Below are positions 10,597 through 19,201 of a DNA stretch of 64,000 nucleotides, piece after piece. The notes under the pieces are model-generated. The model did no database searches. It was not told the origin of the DNA and worked only from the letters and a program-made list of their open reading frames with translations. Source of the stretch: Rhizobium sp. BK399 (lineage in GTDB: Bacteria > Pseudomonadota > Alphaproteobacteria > Rhizobiales > Rhizobiaceae); contig NZ_JACIAH010000002.1 in NCBI RefSeq assembly GCF_014194695.1, forward strand, positions 248,001 to 312,000, written 5' to 3'. Made by a program: the position numbers and the translations under genes. Positions within the stretch are counted from its first letter, which is position 1; every line of letters starts with the position of its first letter.

Positions 10597-11052
10597 TCAG
10601 TTCAGCTGCTCCTTGACCGCGCCGGAGGCCTTGGAGAAATCCATCTGGCCGGCATAGCGCTCCTTGAGCACCGCCATCACCTTGCCCATGTCCTTCGGCC
10701 CGGCAGCACCGGTCTCGGCGATGATCGCCGCAATATTGCTGCGGACTTCCGCGTCGGAGAGCTGTTTCGGCAGGAAGTCCTGCAGCACGGTGATCTCGGC
10801 GCGCTCCTTGGCAGCCAGCTCCGGCCGGGCGTTCTCTTCGTAGATCTTCGCCGATTCGTCGCGCTGCTTCACCATCTTGGCAAGGATCTGCAGAATCTCG
10901 TCGTCGCTGGCCTCTTCCTTGCCTGCGCCGCGATTGGCGATGTCACGGTCCTTGATCCCGGCCTGAATCAGGCGAACCGTCGAGAGACGCTCGGCGTTCT
11001 TGGACTTCATGGCATCCTTGAGGGCGGCGGCGAGTTGATCGCGCAACATCAT
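10597..11052 (-). CDS. GatB/YqeY domain-containing protein
   Basis: A 151-residue stand-alone GatB/YqeY domain protein. It starts MMLRDQLAAALKDAMKSKN and contains RLSTVRLIQAGIKDRDIANRG, both typical of YqeY, and its C-terminal half resembles the tRNA-binding tail domain of amidotransferase subunit GatB. The precise function is unproven. An upstream in-frame GTG at 11058 exists, but AGGAG lies five bases before the ATG at 11052, which I prefer. It is divergent from carA, with about 270 nt between them. Confidence 0.9.
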   Translation of the reverse strand: MMLRDQLAAALKDAMKSKNAERLSTVRLIQAGIKDRDIANRGAGKEEASDDEILQILAKMVKQRDESAKIYEENARPELAAKERAEITVLQDFLPKQLSDAEVRSNIAAIIAETGAAGPKDMGKVMAVLKERYAGQMDFSKASGAVKEQLN

Positions 11053-11167
11053 AATCACTCCTGTTTGGTTGCCGCTTCATAAACCACGCGAATGCATGGG
11101 ATCAAATAAATTGCGGAAAACGACGGCAGAAAGCGCGAGAAAACCGGCAGAATGTGCGGTACAAAGA

Positions 11168-11196
11168 TTGACCTCGCGCAATAGCGTGGCTATTTA
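11168..11196 (+). promoter_or_regulatory. Candidate sigma-70 promoter of carA
   Basis: TTGACC (11168-11173) and TATTTA (11191-11196) are separated by exactly 17 nt, about 127 nt upstream of the carA start, giving a leader of roughly 120 nt. I see no convincing terminator/antiterminator pair in that leader. Confidence 0.5.
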
Positions 11197-11322
11197 CCGC
11201 CACCTGCACCAAAATTCGTGATCAGGCCTGAGAGCGCGCGCCTTGCCGCGTGCGTATGCTTGCGAACCAAATGGCCGGCCAACGTTGCCCAAGGACGTGT
11301 GGCCGCCGGAAACGGGATGAAG

Positions 11323-12528
11323 ATGACCGCGACAGCACCCTGGACAACCGAAAAGCCGACCGCCCTGCTCGTTCTCGCAGACGGAACCGTCATTGAAGGC
11401 AAGGGCATCGGCGCGACCGGCAAGGTCCAGGCCGAGGTGGTCTTCAACACGGCGCTGACCGGCTACGAGGAGATCCTGACCGACCCTTCCTATCTCGGCC
11501 AGATTGTCACCTTCACCTTCCCGCACATCGGCAACATCGGCACCAACGACGAAGACATCGAAGACCTGACGCCGGCGGCACGCCACGGCGCGGTCGGCGT
11601 CATCTTCAAGGCCGACATCACCGATCCGTCCAACTACCGCGCCGTCAAGCACCTCGACGCCTGGTTGAAGGCTCGCGGCATCATCGGCCTCTGCGGCATC
11701 GACACGCGTGCGCTGACCGCCTGGATCCGTGAAAATGGTTCCCCGAACGCGGTCATCGCCCATGATCCGAACGGCGTCTTCGACGTCGAGACGCTGAAGG
11801 CGGAAGCCAAGGCCTGGAGCGGCCTCGAAGGCCTCGACCTCGCCAAGATCGCTTCGTCGGGCCAGTCGTCGCAGTGGGCGCAGACCCCGTGGATCTGGAA
11901 CGAAGGCTACGGAGAGCTGAGGGCCGAAGACGCCAAGTACCACGTCGTCTGCCTCGACTACGGCGTAAAGCGCAACATCCTGCGCCTCTTTGCCGGCCTT
12001 GACTGCAAGGTCACCGTCATGCCGGCGACTACGAGCGCCGAGGAAGTTCTCGCCATGCAGCCCGACGGCATCTTCCTGTCGAACGGCCCGGGCGACCCGG
12101 CCGCAACGGGCGAATACGCCGTTCCCGTCATCCAGAAACTGATCAAGACCGACATTCCGGTTTTCGGCATCTGCCTCGGCCATCAGATGCTGGGACTCGC
12201 GCTCGGCGCCAAGACCGAAAAGATGCACCAGGGCCACCACGGCGCCAACCATCCGGTCAAGGACCACACCACGGGCAAGGTCGAGATCGTCTCGATGAAC
12301 CACGGCTTCGCGGTCGACACGAAGTCTCTGCCCGATGGCGTTGAAGAGACTCACGTTTCCCTCTTCGACGGCACCAACTGCGGCCTGCGCGTCGCCGGCA
12401 AGGCGATCTTCTCGGTTCAGCACCACCCGGAGGCTTCCCCCGGCCCGCAGGACAGCCACTACCTCTTCCGTCGCTTTATCAATCTGGTGCGCGCGAAGAA
12501 GGGCGAGGAAGCCCTCGCAGAGCGCTGA
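11323..12528 (+). CDS. carA: Carbamoyl-phosphate synthase small (glutaminase) subunit
   Basis: A 401-residue class I glutamine amidotransferase subunit that hydrolyses glutamine and channels ammonia to CarB for carbamoyl phosphate (pyrimidine and arginine synthesis). The N-terminal CPSase_sm_chain domain (TALLVLADGTVIEGKGIGATG) is followed by the glutaminase domain with nucleophile Cys284 in GICLGHQMLG and the His/Glu pair in HHPEASPG. I chose the MTATAPW start because it gives the rhizobial CarA length; ATG at 11317 is an alternative. carB is about 10 kb downstream. Confidence 0.97.
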   Translation: MTATAPWTTEKPTALLVLADGTVIEGKGIGATGKVQAEVVFNTALTGYEEILTDPSYLGQIVTFTFPHIGNIGTNDEDIEDLTPAARHGAVGVIFKADITDPSNYRAVKHLDAWLKARGIIGLCGIDTRALTAWIRENGSPNAVIAHDPNGVFDVETLKAEAKAWSGLEGLDLAKIASSGQSSQWAQTPWIWNEGYGELRAEDAKYHVVCLDYGVKRNILRLFAGLDCKVTVMPATTSAEEVLAMQPDGIFLSNGPGDPAATGEYAVPVIQKLIKTDIPVFGICLGHQMLGLALGAKTEKMHQGHHGANHPVKDHTTGKVEIVSMNHGFAVDTKSLPDGVEETHVSLFDGTNCGLRVAGKAIFSVQHHPEASPGPQDSHYLFRRFINLVRAKKGEEALAER

Positions 12529-12547
12529 GACGCATTCCTGCAATTCT

Positions 12548-12579
12548 AAAGCCCGCTCCGGCGGGCTTTTTTATTTTTT
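12548..12579 (+). terminator. Intrinsic terminator of carA
   Basis: AAAGCCCGC-TCCG-GCGGGCTTT hairpin followed by two T tracts, 20 nt after the carA stop. Confidence 0.9.
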
Positions 12580-12675
12580 GCAGCTATTACGCGCAGCTGC
12601 GACCGCAGCCACGCGATATCCGTTTGAAAGGTGCCGCAACTGCTGATTTACTGCATTTCAGTGAGGGAGGCAGCC

Positions 12676-12969
12676 ATGAGGTGCTTGATACTAGCAGTTG
12701 CGTGCTTGCTCCCGACGGTATCTCTTGCCGCCGGGCCTGTGAAGGTCGATGCAAAAGATTACAGCTGCGCGCAGCTCGCGCAGATCATACGCCAGTCCAA
12801 AAAGGTCTATGTCCGTCTCGGCTTCGGCGGCCGCAACTTTCGCTATCCGCCGGCGCAGTGTGGGCCTGGCGACAAGCTGAGTACGGCAAGTTTGCGTGAC
12901 GGCAGCGGGAAACAGTGTCTGCTGGACTACGCCTGCGTCAATGATCCGATGTCGATGTATAACTACTAG
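12676..12969 (+). CDS. Small secreted cysteine-containing protein
   Basis: A 97-residue protein starting MRCLILAVACLLPTVSLAAG, a clear Sec signal peptide with cleavage probably after LAA. The mature part (about 78 residues) has four cysteines (YSCAQL, PAQCGPG, KQCLLDYAC), consistent with periplasmic disulfides. GGGAGG sits five bases before the chosen ATG; a longer frame to 12631 lacks this. I do not recognise the family. The gene stands between the carA terminator and a convergent reductase gene. Confidence 0.75.
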   Translation: MRCLILAVACLLPTVSLAAGPVKVDAKDYSCAQLAQIIRQSKKVYVRLGFGGRNFRYPPAQCGPGDKLSTASLRDGSGKQCLLDYACVNDPMSMYNY

Positions 12970-13022
12970 GCTGTAGGCCACTGGGGGCTCGAGGCGAGCA
13001 GGCCGTCGGGTTGGTGGCGCGC

Positions 13023-13553
13023 CTATGCTGGAACATATGTCAACCTGATCACGTCTGCGCCGATTCGATCGCTCGCGACCAGGCGCAGCGGCGGCCGCGG
13101 GCCTGCAAAAAGCGGTTTGCCGCGACCAAGCACGACGGGATGGAGGTACAGCCGATACTCATCGACCAGACCGAGATCGGTCAGACTTCGCGCCAACTCA
13201 GGCCCGGAAACTTCAATGTCCCCATCCAGTCGCGTTTTCAGCCCGCGTATCGTCGTCTCGACGTTATCCACGACAACGGTGGCGTTCGGCCCTACTGATT
13301 GCAACGAGCGCGACACGACCCATTTCGGTTGGCGCCGCCATGCCGCTGCATAGTCGCGCTTCGCGTCGTCCCACTCGGAACGGTCGTCGTCCCAGTACCG
13401 CATCACCTCATACATGCGACGACCGTACACACTGCCGGCAAGGCCGCGAACGTCATCAATGAAATGACGAAAGAGCGCGGGATCAGGCGAAAATTCCGTA
13501 TGGTCGACGTAACCATCAAGGGACTGGTTCAAAGCAAATACGAGCTTCGCCAT
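13023..13553 (-). CDS. Dihydrofolate reductase family (RibD C-terminal domain) protein
   Basis: A 176-residue reductase-fold protein starting MAKLVFALNQSLDGYVDH. It has the RibD_C/DHFR-like pattern: an N-terminal strand with SLDGY, YGRRMYEVMRYW in the middle, and EVSGPELARSLTDLGLVDEYRLYLHPVVLGRGKPLF at the C-terminal NADPH-binding part. Members are small NADPH-dependent reductases of unknown substrate, often carried near resistance and oxidative-stress genes. GGGGGAG precedes the chosen ATG; the frame extends further upstream without support. Confidence 0.9.
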   Translation of the reverse strand: MAKLVFALNQSLDGYVDHTEFSPDPALFRHFIDDVRGLAGSVYGRRMYEVMRYWDDDRSEWDDAKRDYAAAWRRQPKWVVSRSLQSVGPNATVVVDNVETTIRGLKTRLDGDIEVSGPELARSLTDLGLVDEYRLYLHPVVLGRGKPLFAGPRPPLRLVASDRIGADVIRLTYVPA

Positions 13554-13876
13554 GCTGCAGCTCTCCCCCAAGTTGCTGAAATACGGCTTGGCCGATGCTA
13601 CGCAGAAATGAGGTTGGCTACAATCCGATGCCGCTTCGTTGACCAGATCACTCCGAAGGCACCGCTCTCCGGCCTGCACGCACAAGCGGATCGGGTCCTC
13701 ACGACCGCCCATGATCATTTCGGGCTTACGGGTTCACCGCCTAACCGCAGCGTCAGCCCCGATGTCGTCCATTCGCCCATGCTCGCCAGTGGACATTGTT
13801 GTTTCGGCCTATTGACCTCAACTTAACTTGAGGAATTACACCCGCGTTGGTGACATCCAAAGCAAAGGAGATGAGG
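13554..13876. other. Divergent intergenic region carrying the SoxR-type promoter
   Basis: No credible ORF. The reductase on the left reads away from it and the ABM monooxygenase on the right starts at its right edge, where the SoxR-like box described separately lies. The left 250 nt hold only low-quality frames. Confidence 0.5.
13812..13842 (+). promoter_or_regulatory. SoxR-box promoter
   Basis: CCTCAACTTAACTTGAGG at 13816-13833 differs at one position from the consensus SoxR operator known from enterobacteria and pseudomonads. It lies between a TTGACC -35 (13812-13817) and a TACACC -10 (13837-13842) with the 19-bp spacer characteristic of MerR/SoxR-activated promoters. It drives the monooxygenase at 13877. 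No soxR gene is in the window. Confidence 0.8.
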
Positions 13877-14197
13877 ATGAATGGAGAGTTTTACCGGATC
13901 GACAAGTTTGCGGTTCCGGAGGCTGCGCGCGAGGAGTTTCTGATGAACGTGCTGAAGACGCACGAGGTTTTGCGGGCGCAGGACGGTTTTATCAGCCATC
14001 AGGTGCTGGAACAGGTTTCCGGCCCGGGCGAATTCAATTTCGTGACGATTGCCCAATGGGAAAGCGCCGAGGTGATCGAACGGGTGAAGGCTGCGGTGCA
14101 AGCCGCCCATCGCGCCCGAAACTTCGATCCGCAGGCGCTGTTTCAGCGGCTCGGCATTCGCGCCGACATTGCCAACTACAAGCCGGTGGCGGCTTGA
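13877..14197 (+). CDS. Antibiotic biosynthesis monooxygenase (ABM) domain protein
   Basis: A 106-residue single-domain protein (MNGEFYRIDKFAVPEAAREEFLMNVLKTHEVLRAQDGFISHQVLEQ) with the ferredoxin-like ABM fold pattern seen in YgiN-type quinol monooxygenases. AGGAG lies six bases before ATG 13877; the ATG at 13871 is too close to it and the frame's TTG at 13847 is unlikely. It is the first gene behind the SoxR box. In Pseudomonas a small ABM monooxygenase belongs to the SoxR regulon, so a response to redox-cycling compounds is the best inference. Confidence 0.88.
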   Translation: MNGEFYRIDKFAVPEAAREEFLMNVLKTHEVLRAQDGFISHQVLEQVSGPGEFNFVTIAQWESAEVIERVKAAVQAAHRARNFDPQALFQRLGIRADIANYKPVAA

Positions 14198-14212
14198 TTC
14201 CGAATTGGCCGG

Positions 14213-15616
14213 CTAGACGCCGGCCATATCCTTCTCGCGACGGAGAAGCAGGTAGAAGCGTCCGCAAAGCATCACGGCTGCCGCCGCAAGCCCGACCAGG
14301 AAGCCGAACCAGATGCCGATACCACCAAAGCCAAGCGGGAACGCAAAGGCCCAGGCGAGGAAGAACCCGATCGGCCAATAGGCAATCAGCGCCAGAATCA
14401 TCGGCACGCGCGCATCCTTCAGACCACGCAACAATCCATTGGCGATTGCCTGCAGGCCATCGACCAACTGAAACAGACCCGCCACGACGATCAGCGGCCC
14501 GGCATAGGCAAGCACCTGCGGCGCCTCCGGTAATTTGGTATCGAGGAACCAGCTTCCCAGGAATTCAGGAACGGCAGCAAACACAATGCTACCGGCGACA
14601 GCAATCACACAGGCGATGACGACGACAGCGATCGAGGCCCGCACGACTGCAGTGTAATCACCCTGCCCATGCGCTACACCAACCCGAACGGTTGCCGCCT
14701 GCGACAAGCCGAGCGGGATCATGAAGGCGATCGAGGCCCATTGCAGCGCGATGCCGTGAGCGGCAAGCTCGATCGTTCCGATATGCCCCATCAGCAGCGA
14801 CGCCACGGTAAAGAGGCTCACCTCGGCCAGGATCGTCACGCTGATCGGCAGACCGAGACGGACAACCTCCCAGAATGCCTTCCAGTCCGGACGCCAGAAG
14901 CGCACGAAAATTTCGTAGCGTCGCGTCTCCGCCCTGCTCTGGACATAGCCAACGATGAACAGGAAGCCGGCAATCTGCACGACCACTGACACGATCGCCG
15001 CGCCCTCCAGGCCCATCGCCGGAAAGCCGAAATGGCCGAGCACCAGCGCATAGGCAAAGAAGGCGTTCAGCACGAGCATTGCGATCGTCACGTTCAGAAT
15101 GACGGCCGCACGCCCGATCGCGCTCACCAGCGCCCGCATGACGTTATAGAGCAGGCCAGGCAGCACGCCGAACTGGCCGATCAGGATGTAGCCATGCGCC
15201 AGTGCCGCCACGTCCGGCTTCTGCCCGGCGGCGAGCAATATCCGCTCAGAGTTGAAGAATGCCGGCAGCATGATCACCCAATAGGCCAGCACGACCCATA
15301 GACCCATGCGCAGCGAGCGGCGCACGCTGACGACGTCGCCCTTGCCGTAGGCTTGTGCGACCATCGGTATGACAGCAATGGCAAAGCCCGACCCAAAGAC
15401 GAGGATCGTGAAAAGGAACTGTGCCGACAATACCATCGCAGCCAGATTCTCCGCACCGAGACGGCCGACGATCATCACATCGGTCGTGTTGATGCCAAGC
15501 TGGGCAAGCTGCGCGCCGATCAGCGGGATGCCGAGCGCCAGCGTCGCGCGGAAATGCGCAGCCCAATGGTTATCGGTTTTCGGCGCAAGCTTGCGCGCGT
15601 CGATCGGCGTGTCCAT
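14213..15616 (-). CDS. MATE family efflux transporter
   Basis: A 467-residue polytopic membrane protein of the multidrug and toxic-compound extrusion (NorM) family, exporting cationic compounds by H+ or Na+ antiport. The start of TM1 reads ALGIPLIGAQLAQLGINTTDVMIVGRLGAENLAA, diagnostic of MATE, and about 12 helices follow. MDTPIDARK is taken as the N-terminus, with ACAGGAA before it; the frame extends another 31 codons to a TTG. It converges with the ABM monooxygenase gene (15 nt between stops). Confidence 0.93.
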   Translation of the reverse strand: MDTPIDARKLAPKTDNHWAAHFRATLALGIPLIGAQLAQLGINTTDVMIVGRLGAENLAAMVLSAQFLFTILVFGSGFAIAVIPMVAQAYGKGDVVSVRRSLRMGLWVVLAYWVIMLPAFFNSERILLAAGQKPDVAALAHGYILIGQFGVLPGLLYNVMRALVSAIGRAAVILNVTIAMLVLNAFFAYALVLGHFGFPAMGLEGAAIVSVVVQIAGFLFIVGYVQSRAETRRYEIFVRFWRPDWKAFWEVVRLGLPISVTILAEVSLFTVASLLMGHIGTIELAAHGIALQWASIAFMIPLGLSQAATVRVGVAHGQGDYTAVVRASIAVVVIACVIAVAGSIVFAAVPEFLGSWFLDTKLPEAPQVLAYAGPLIVVAGLFQLVDGLQAIANGLLRGLKDARVPMILALIAYWPIGFFLAWAFAFPLGFGGIGIWFGFLVGLAAAAVMLCGRFYLLLRREKDMAGV

Positions 15617-15720
15617 GACACTGTTCCTGTGATTGAATTGGTGATGGCCGCAACTTGCGGCAAAGTAATCAACAGGGCTTAGTTCAAAGCCCGGCAAAGA
15701 ACTACGCAAAACTGTGCAAA

Positions 15721-15737
15721 TGATGAAAAATTCATCA
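15721..15737. promoter_or_regulatory. 17-bp palindrome between the MFS and MATE genes
   Basis: TGATGAA-AAA-TTCATCA is a perfect inverted repeat, 105 nt upstream of the MATE start and 22 nt beyond the MFS stop on the same strand. It could be an operator for the MATE gene. There is no direct evidence. Confidence 0.3.
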
Positions 15738-15759
15738 TCGCATCACGAATTCTGATGGC

Positions 15760-17007
15760 TCACTCCGCTGGCTGTTCCACGACCTCGGCGGCTTTGATCG
15801 TGCGCACCCTCGCTAGAAACACGAGGGCTGCAATCAGGATGATGACGGCCGCGAGCAGATATGGAGCTCCGGCGAAGCGCACCGGGGCCTCTGGCCGCGT
15901 GAAGTAGCCGAACAGCTGGGTAAAGATCAGTGGCCCGACAATTGTCGTGATGCTGCTGAGGCTGGTCAGCGCCCCCTGCAACTCTCCCTGAGCCGACGGC
16001 GGCACCTTGGCTGCAGCAATACTTCTGAGCGGCGGATCGGCGACGTTCTCCATCACGGTCAGCACGATAACAGTATAGACCATCCAGCCCTCCCACGCGA
16101 AGGCGTAGCCGGTCAGGCCGACAACGGAAAAGGATAAGCCAAGCACAGCCGTCTTCCACTCGCCAAGTACCGGCACAATCCTCGGCAAAATGACAGCCAT
16201 GACGAAGGCCGCACCGATCCCATAGATGCCGAGTGATAGGCCGATCTGCCCCTCGCTCCAACCGTAGCGATAGGTCGATACGAAGGACCAGACGGCCGGA
16301 TAGACGGCATGCGCCAGCCAGAAGAGGAACATGACGGCACAGATCGGGCCGATGCCCGGATAGCTCCGCATCTGCTTCAGCGTGCCGAGTGGATTGGCGC
16401 GTTTCCATTCGAAGGCCCGACGGTGCCTAGCGTCCAAGGTCTCGGGCAACAGGAAGTAGGCCGCAACGAAATTTGCGAATGAGAGCGCCGCGGCTCCGAG
16501 GAACGGCACCCGGGGTCCGAATTCGCCGAGGACGCCGCCAATGACCGGTCCGATCGTGAAACCGACGCCGAAGGCAATACCGATCAGCCCGAAATTCTTG
16601 GCGCGATTTTCATCGTTGCTGATATCGGCAATGTAGGCGGAACAGGTCGCAAAACTGCCGCCGCTAAGGCCGGCCAGCGCCCGGCCCACGAACAGCATCC
16701 AGAAGCTGGTTGCCACCGCACAGATGAAATTGTCGATAGCAAAAGTCAGCACCGACAGCAGCAGGATCGGACGTCGCCCGAAACGATCGCTGAGATTGCC
16801 GAGAAATGGCGCAAACAGGAATTGCATGCCCGCATAAACGACGAGCAGCCACCCGCCGTCGAGGGCTGCGTCGCTTACCGAGCCACCCGTCAATTGCTCC
16901 AAATACGCCGGCAGTACCGGCATGATGATCGCGATCCCGATCACGTCGAGAAACAGGATCATGAAGACGAGGAAGAGGCCACGACGAACGAATTTCGGAT
17001 CGAGCAT
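15760..17007 (-). CDS. MFS transporter of the TetA/TCR tetracycline-efflux type
   Basis: A 415-residue, 12-helix major facilitator with motif A as GNLSDRFGRRPILLLS (about 70-85) and motif C-like GFTIGPVIGGVLG (about 152-164), both typical of the DHA1 drug:H+ antiporters that include TetA. The N-terminus (FLVFMILFLDVIGIAIIMPVLPAYLEQL) is that of TetA(P)/TCR proteins. Chromosomal rhizobial members are commonly called tetracycline-resistance MFS proteins, but the substrate cannot be read from the sequence. No tetR gene lies beside it; a LysR gene is upstream on the same strand, 156 nt away. Confidence 0.9.
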   Translation of the reverse strand: MLDPKFVRRGLFLVFMILFLDVIGIAIIMPVLPAYLEQLTGGSVSDAALDGGWLLVVYAGMQFLFAPFLGNLSDRFGRRPILLLSVLTFAIDNFICAVATSFWMLFVGRALAGLSGGSFATCSAYIADISNDENRAKNFGLIGIAFGVGFTIGPVIGGVLGEFGPRVPFLGAAALSFANFVAAYFLLPETLDARHRRAFEWKRANPLGTLKQMRSYPGIGPICAVMFLFWLAHAVYPAVWSFVSTYRYGWSEGQIGLSLGIYGIGAAFVMAVILPRIVPVLGEWKTAVLGLSFSVVGLTGYAFAWEGWMVYTVIVLTVMENVADPPLRSIAAAKVPPSAQGELQGALTSLSSITTIVGPLIFTQLFGYFTRPEAPVRFAGAPYLLAAVIILIAALVFLARVRTIKAAEVVEQPAE

Positions 17008-17163
17008 CAGAGATCTCTACAGTAGGTTGTTTTCTGGAAAGACGAACTCGTCGCCGATCATGTTACATAGCTCACGCATATTAGCGAAACAATCCGTGAA
17101 CATTTCAAATCTTTTGATAGGCGCACGACTTCTGTTGATGGAGAAGCGGAACAAAGGCAGATT

Positions 17164-18069
17164 CTAGCCGCCTTTGACCCGTTCGCCTTTGACGAAGTCG
17201 ACAAAAGCGCGAAGCGAGGGTGGCAAATGCTTACGACCGGCATAGTAGAGAAATGGCCCGGAAAATTCACTCACCCATTCTTCGAGAACAGGCACGAGCG
17301 CACCCGTTTCGACGGCCGGGGAGACGACCTCCTCGAATGTGCGTATGATCCCAAGCCCCGCAACGGCGGCAGAAACTTCCATATCGATTGCATTGGCGAC
17401 AATCGGCCCCTTCGGCGTAATCATCAAGGTTTCTTCGCCGCGCTCGAACTCCCATGGCAAAGCGGTTCCGCTGAGGAAGCGGTGCCGGACGCAATCGTGC
17501 TCAAGCAGATCGCGCGGGTGCTTGGGTACACCACGCCGCGCCAGATAATCCGGCGCGGCGGCCGTGACATATCTCTGCCTGCGCGGCCCAATTGGCACAG
17601 CAATCATGTCCCGCTCGAGACGCTCGTCATAGCGAATGCCGGCGTCATAGCCGGCGGCAAGCACATCGACGAAAGAGTCTTCGCCGACGATCTCAAGCGA
17701 GATCTGCGGATAACGCCTCAAAAAGCGATTGGCGAGATCGGGCAGAAACAGCCGTACGGCGATCATCGGCACGTTGAGCCGCAACGTCCCGCTCGGGTTG
17801 TCGCGAAATGTGTCGAGCTGCTGGAGTGCCTGGGAAACTTCCCCTAGAGCGGGTGCAAGCCGCTCGAGCAACCGTTCTCCCGCCTCCGTCGGTGTGACAC
17901 TGCGCGTCGTTCGATTGAGCAGGCGAACGCCGACGCGCTCCTCGAGGCGGCGCAGCGAGTCGCTGAGCGACGAAGCCGAAACGCCACGCTTGCGCGCCGC
18001 CGCGCGAAAGCTGCGCTCCCTTGCAATGGCTGTGAAGGCATCCACATCATTGAGGGGAAGGTCTTCCAT
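17164..18069 (-). CDS. LysR family transcriptional regulator
   Basis: A 301-residue LTTR with an N-terminal winged HTH ([62 protein letters not shown]) and a substrate-binding effector domain. It resembles the subgroup divergently paired with oxidoreductases. It is divergent from the aldo/keto reductase at 18172 with about 100 nt between starts, so it most likely controls that gene and itself; the reductase is frameshifted here. Confidence 0.92.
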   Translation of the reverse strand: MEDLPLNDVDAFTAIARERSFRAAARKRGVSASSLSDSLRRLEERVGVRLLNRTTRSVTPTEAGERLLERLAPALGEVSQALQQLDTFRDNPSGTLRLNVPMIAVRLFLPDLANRFLRRYPQISLEIVGEDSFVDVLAAGYDAGIRYDERLERDMIAVPIGPRRQRYVTAAAPDYLARRGVPKHPRDLLEHDCVRHRFLSGTALPWEFERGEETLMITPKGPIVANAIDMEVSAAVAGLGIIRTFEEVVSPAVETGALVPVLEEWVSEFSGPFLYYAGRKHLPPSLRAFVDFVKGERVKGG

Positions 18070-18171
18070 CGTGCATTTTCCCGTACAGCCCGTTCACATT
18101 TGCATGGATTATCGCACGAAGGCCGGCGCGCTAAAACTCGTCCGAACATCAACACATGCATGGAGACAGAA

Positions 18172-19162
18172 ATGGAGATGCATCGATTGGGAAAAACCGG
18201 TCCCATGGTGTCGGCGATCGGACTCGGCTGCATGGGCATGTCCGGCATGTACGGGCCATCCGACCGCAGCGAAAGCATCGCAACGATCCACGCGGCTCTC
18301 GACGTCGGCATCAATCTGCTTGATACCGGCGATTTCTATGGCATGGGCCATAACGAAATGTTGATAGGCGAAGCGCTGAACGACCGTAAGCGGGATGAGG
18401 TCGTCATCAGCGTCAAATTCGGAGCGCTACGCGATCCGGTCGGCAACTGGAGCGGTTACGACTCCCGCCCGGCGGCGATCAAGAACTTCCTTGCCTATAC
18501 GCTGAAACGCCTCGGCGTCGACTACATCGATGTTTACCGCCCTGCGCGCCTGGATCCCAATGTTCCGATCGAGGAGACGGTCGGCACGATCGGCGACATG
18601 ATCAAGGCTGGTTATATAAGGCATGTCGGCCTGTCCGAAGTCGGCGCGGACAGCATTCGCCGGGCGGCGAGCACCCATTCGATCTGCGACCTGCAGATCG
18701 AGTATTCGTTGATCTCACGCGGCATAGAGGACCAAATACTGCCGACCTGCCGCGAACTCGGCATTGCCATCCTACGGCGTTCTCTCACGCGGCCTGATCA
18801 GCGGCCATTGGCAGAAGGGACAGGGAAGCGGCACCGGCGATTTCCGCGGCATGAGCCCGCGCTTCCAGGACGGCAATATCGATCAGAACCTCGCGCTCGT
18901 GGAGGAGTTGCGCAAGATCGCGCAGGCGAAGCAGGTATCGGTGGCGCAGATCGCCATCGCCTGGGTGTCCGCTCAAGGGCAGGACATCGTGGCTCTGATA
19001 GGTGCACGGCGACGCGACCGGCTGACGGAGGCACTCGGCTCACGCGCTGTGCAATTGTCCGCAGAAGACATGGCTACCATCGAACGAGCCGTCCCCAAGG
19101 ATGCTGCAGCCGGCGCCCGCTATCCCGAAGCCCAACTCAAGCACATGGACAGTGAAAAGTGA
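18172..19162 (+). pseudogene. Aldo/keto reductase disrupted by a frameshift
   Basis: The first frame (from 18172, [25 protein letters not shown]...) encodes the AKR N-terminus with DTGDFYG, VKFG and YRPARLDPN up to ELGIAI near 18772. The family continues in the next frame from [14 protein letters not shown] (about 18767) to KHMDSEK at 19162. Together they make one AKR of about 330 residues. Homologues read roughly AI-TA-YGVLSRG at the junction, so a few bases are missing or one is added near 18770-18776. It could be a real inactivating mutation or a sequencing error. It is divergent from the LysR gene. Confidence 0.8.
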
Positions 19163-19201
19163 TCTGGTCCAGCCTCGCCCCGCGGGAGAGGCTGCCGAAC
19201 C

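Noticed and set aside
11194..12543. 449-codon frame antisense to carA
   Set aside because: Antisense shadow of a high-GC gene with strong codon bias; the carA frame carries all the conserved residues.
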